DNA of 64,000 bases, from NCBI GenBank assembly GCA_947184155.2, contig CAMXCT020000468.1, positions 183,565-247,564 of the forward strand, written 5' to 3'. Below, piece after piece: positions 61,201-64,000 of the stretch (position 1 is its first letter; the number at the start of each line of letters is the position of its first letter). The notes under the pieces were generated by a model. The model worked only from the letters and a program-made list of their open reading frames with translations, was not told where the DNA came from and did not search any database. This stretch comes from Cladocopium goreaui (taxonomy: Eukaryota; Sar; Dinophyceae; Suessiales; Symbiodiniaceae). The position numbers and the translations under genes were made by a program.

Positions 61201-64000
61201 AGATGCTCGCACAACCTAGGCATATGTCTAGCATAAAGTTCCATTCTTTAACCAGCGAAGCACGTGACTCTCTTCATGCGTCATCATGCCAGAATCGAAG
61301 ATCATACACCGTTTTTTCTGTATCAAGTGAAGACTCTGAGAAGGTACACTCATGAGTCTCCAGGATCACAATACTTTCCAAAGCTTGAATTAGATTCAAC
61401 GAGCTCCCCCCCCTGCCCCCAAGACCAATGTTGATACAAACATAAACGTGAAAAATCGAACGCGCCGGTGGGCGATCAATCTAAGAAGCTTCTCGTTTGC
61501 ACAACATCCAATATTAAAATTCCGGGGCAAGGGGATACACATAGAGTAAAGATGAAATCTAAAGCCAGCAGCCAGACTACTGGCGCAGTAGTTGCTGAAT
61601 GGCAATCTGCCTGTGAGACACATGGATTTGCCATTCTCTCTCAAACATTGAGGTCTGTGCTAACGCTTCCGGCAACATGAGCAAGCATCAACCCGCCCGG
61701 AAAAGACTCACGAAAAGCACGCTGGCTGCCAGTACTCTAACGTGCTGTGTTTTCATATGTACAAACCTCGAACAAACTCGGAATACACGTCCCATCGGAC
61801 ACTTTACAATGGCAGGAACACTTCAAGTGGCAAAGCTCTGGCATGCTGGTTTTTTCATATGTACAAACCTCAAGCAAACCTTGTTCAAACCTCAAATCTA
61901 TGGGGCCGGACGATGCCAGCAGGTGCGACAGGATTTTAAAGGAAAGTTCAATTAATTTCTTTTTTTGCGCGCGGCAACTCTAGGTTTCGTCCGCTGCCTA
62001 GAATTGAGGTTTGATTGGGGTTTGTACATATGAAAACACAGCAGATCAAAGGTGTGGTCATGGCATGGCTTTCTCCAATAGAATGCGCAGCACAGAGATG
62101 TTTTCAAAGTATGCCTGGAGTTTGTACATATGAAAACACAGCACATCGAAGGTGTCACCAAAAAAGTGTTCATTCCTCAGTGAAATGAGCTGCGCGCAGA
62201 CATTAACAAGGTTTGTTTGGGGTTTGTACATATGAAAATACAGCCGAAGGAAGAGGAACAAAGCATTGCAAACAAAAACGACAGGTAAAGAACAGATGAT
62301 CAAGACGTACGGGGAGCGAGCTGCATGCAGATCCGCCTGCATGGATTTTCGCGGTGCAACAACTCCAACTACATAACCTGAAAGCAAATCCAAATCATTG
62401 ACACGCTTGTCGCCAAATTTCGTAAAGCCCATGATGCCACGCCACAGCATGACACTTTCAAGACACCAAAACAAGCTTCTCCAAACCCCAGCAACTTTGG
62501 AGACACTTGGAAGTACCTCTGCAGTTCCGCTGCATCGTCTTGAAGCCTAAAGGCAGCATGTGTCAACTCATGGATACACCATCATGGAGCAGCCTGTGGC
62601 AAGGGATTTGTTTCAGAGCGAAGCTGCCGGAATCATGCTTGTAGAACCACAGCAGAGCAGCAACAACTCACTCTGCTCGCATCCTGTCGCGTCCAACACA
62701 ACTCAATCGGGAATTACCTGCCACAAACGCCAAACAAGATAGATTTTGGCTCCAAACTCGAAGCCAAAAATTGATCCCAAAAATGAAGCCATTTTTGGCT
62801 TCGCCTAATGAAACAATAGAAGCGGTCTCCCAGAAATTGAAACTAAAAATGGCCTCTGTCAAAAGAGACACAAACTGTCCAAAACGAATGTTGCGGCGCC
62901 CAAAAAAAAAACTCCCAGTGAATGTGCCCGACAACCCTTTTACAGATGCTCGCACAACCTAGGCGTATGTCTAGCATAAAGTTCCATTCTTCAACCAGCG
63001 AAGCACGTGACTCTCTTCATGCGTCATCATGCAAGAATCGAAGATCATACACCGTTTTTTTTGTATCATGTTGACACTGAGGAGGTACACTCATGAGTCT
63101 CCAGGATCACAATACTTTCCAAAGCTTGAATTAGATTCAACGAGCTCCCCCCCTCTGCCCCCAAGACCAATGTTGATACAAACATAAACGTGAAAAATCG
63201 AACGCGCCGGTGTGCGATCAATCCAAGAAGCTTCTCGTTTGCACAACATCCAATATTAAAATTCCGGGGCAAGGGGATACACATAGAGTAAAGATGAAAT
63301 CTAAAGCCAGCAGCCAGACTACTGACGCAGTAGTTGCTGAATGGCAATTTGCCTGTGAGACACATGGATTTGCCATTCTCTCTCAAACATTGAGGTCTGT
63401 GCTAACGCTTCCGGCAACATGAGCAAGCATCAACCCGCCCGGAAAAGACTCAAGAAAAGCACGCTGGCTGCCAGTACACTCTCACATGCTGTGTTTTCAT
63501 ATGTACAAACCTCGAACAAACTCGGAATACACGTCCCATCGGACACTTTACAATGGCAGGAACACTTCAAGTGGCAAAGCTCTGGCATGCTGGTTTTTCA
63601 TATGTACAAACCTCAAGCAAACCTTGTTCAAACCTCAAATCTATGGGGCTGGACGATGCCAGCAGGTGCGACAGGATTTTAAAGGAAAGTTCAATTAATT
63701 TCTTTTTTGCGCGCGGCAAAATGTAGGTTTCGTCCGCTGCCTAGAATTGAGGTTTGATTGGGGTTTGTACATATGAAAACACAGCAGATCGAAGGTGTGG
63801 TCATGGCATGGCTTTCTCCAATAGAATACGCAGCACAGAGATGTTTTCAAAGTATGCCTGGAGTTTGTACATATGAAAACACAGCACATCGAAGGTGTCA
63901 CCAAAAAAAGTGCTCATTCCTCAGTGAAATGAGCTGCGCGCAGACATTAACAAGGTTTGTTTGGGGTTTGTACATATGAAAATACAGCCGAAGGAAGAGG

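Larger units (their letters stand above)
50750..64000. repeat. Tandem satellite, ~1.75-kb unit, 7.5 copies to the window edge
   Basis: Units start at CTGAGGAGGTACACTCAT: 50750, 52498, 54251, 56002, 57742, 59585, 61336 (CTGAGAAGG) and 63077 (partial). Lengths are about 1748, 1753, 1751, 1740, 1843, 1751 and 1741 bp. Units are nearly identical apart from small indels, mostly in A and C runs. Short open frames differ in length between units and show no protein-like conservation, so it is treated as non-coding. Each unit contains five copies of a 17-bp motif in two orientations. The array continues beyond the window. Confidence 0.9.

Overview
The window looks like nuclear DNA of a dinoflagellate, probably a Symbiodiniaceae-type genome. 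Two observations support this. First, two copies of a LINE retrotransposon encode their own cytosine-5 DNA methyltransferase, an architecture published for Symbiodinium (de Mendoza et al. 2018). Second, both copies end at their 5' tip in a slightly decayed copy of the dinoflagellate spliced leader (SL). No bacterial operon signals, rRNA genes or CRISPR arrays were seen.

Layout. (1) 1-11226, minus strand: LINE copy A, cut by the window edge, with ORF2 (endonuclease/RT) partial, ORF1 (unknown N-terminus, USP-like domain, DNA methyltransferase) broken by two frameshifts, and a 5' leader with seven hairpins ending in the SL relic. (2) 11227-14320: non-coding, with diverged duplications and a LINE-leader fragment. 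(3) 14324-31259, minus strand: a compact one-direction cluster of about eight genes. They are a giant SF1 helicase with an alpha/beta-hydrolase-like domain, an ankyrin protein, a paralogous pair of unknown family and four more unknowns. Most ORFs have a short hairpin and an SL-like sequence in their leader, as the LINE copies do. (4) 31631-45626, minus strand: LINE copy B, with intact ORF2 and ORF1 broken by one deleted base. (5) 45627-50748: debris, consisting of a palindromic stretch, a 51-bp minisatellite, a 1-kb foldback element, a tRNA-derived SINE-like piece, a plus-strand pseudogene of the helicase, and a plus-strand fragment of a distant LINE. (6) 50750-64000: 7.5 tandem copies of a ~1.75-kb non-coding satellite.

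The most interesting signal is a family of 24 hairpins. They share a nearly fixed 9-nt loop (ACGTCTTTG on the plus strand; CAAAGACGT in the sense of the minus-strand genes), an inner stem that changes by compensating pairs, and an outer stem that is different at nearly every site yet still self-complementary. All are in the same orientation and 23 of 24 lie just upstream of a minus-strand ORF. Together with the SL-like sequences further upstream, this suggests a shared leader architecture for the LINE and the helicase cluster: SL relic, hairpin(s), ATG. Whether the cluster is a mobile element, an endogenous virus or a set of retroposed host genes cannot be settled from the sequence alone.
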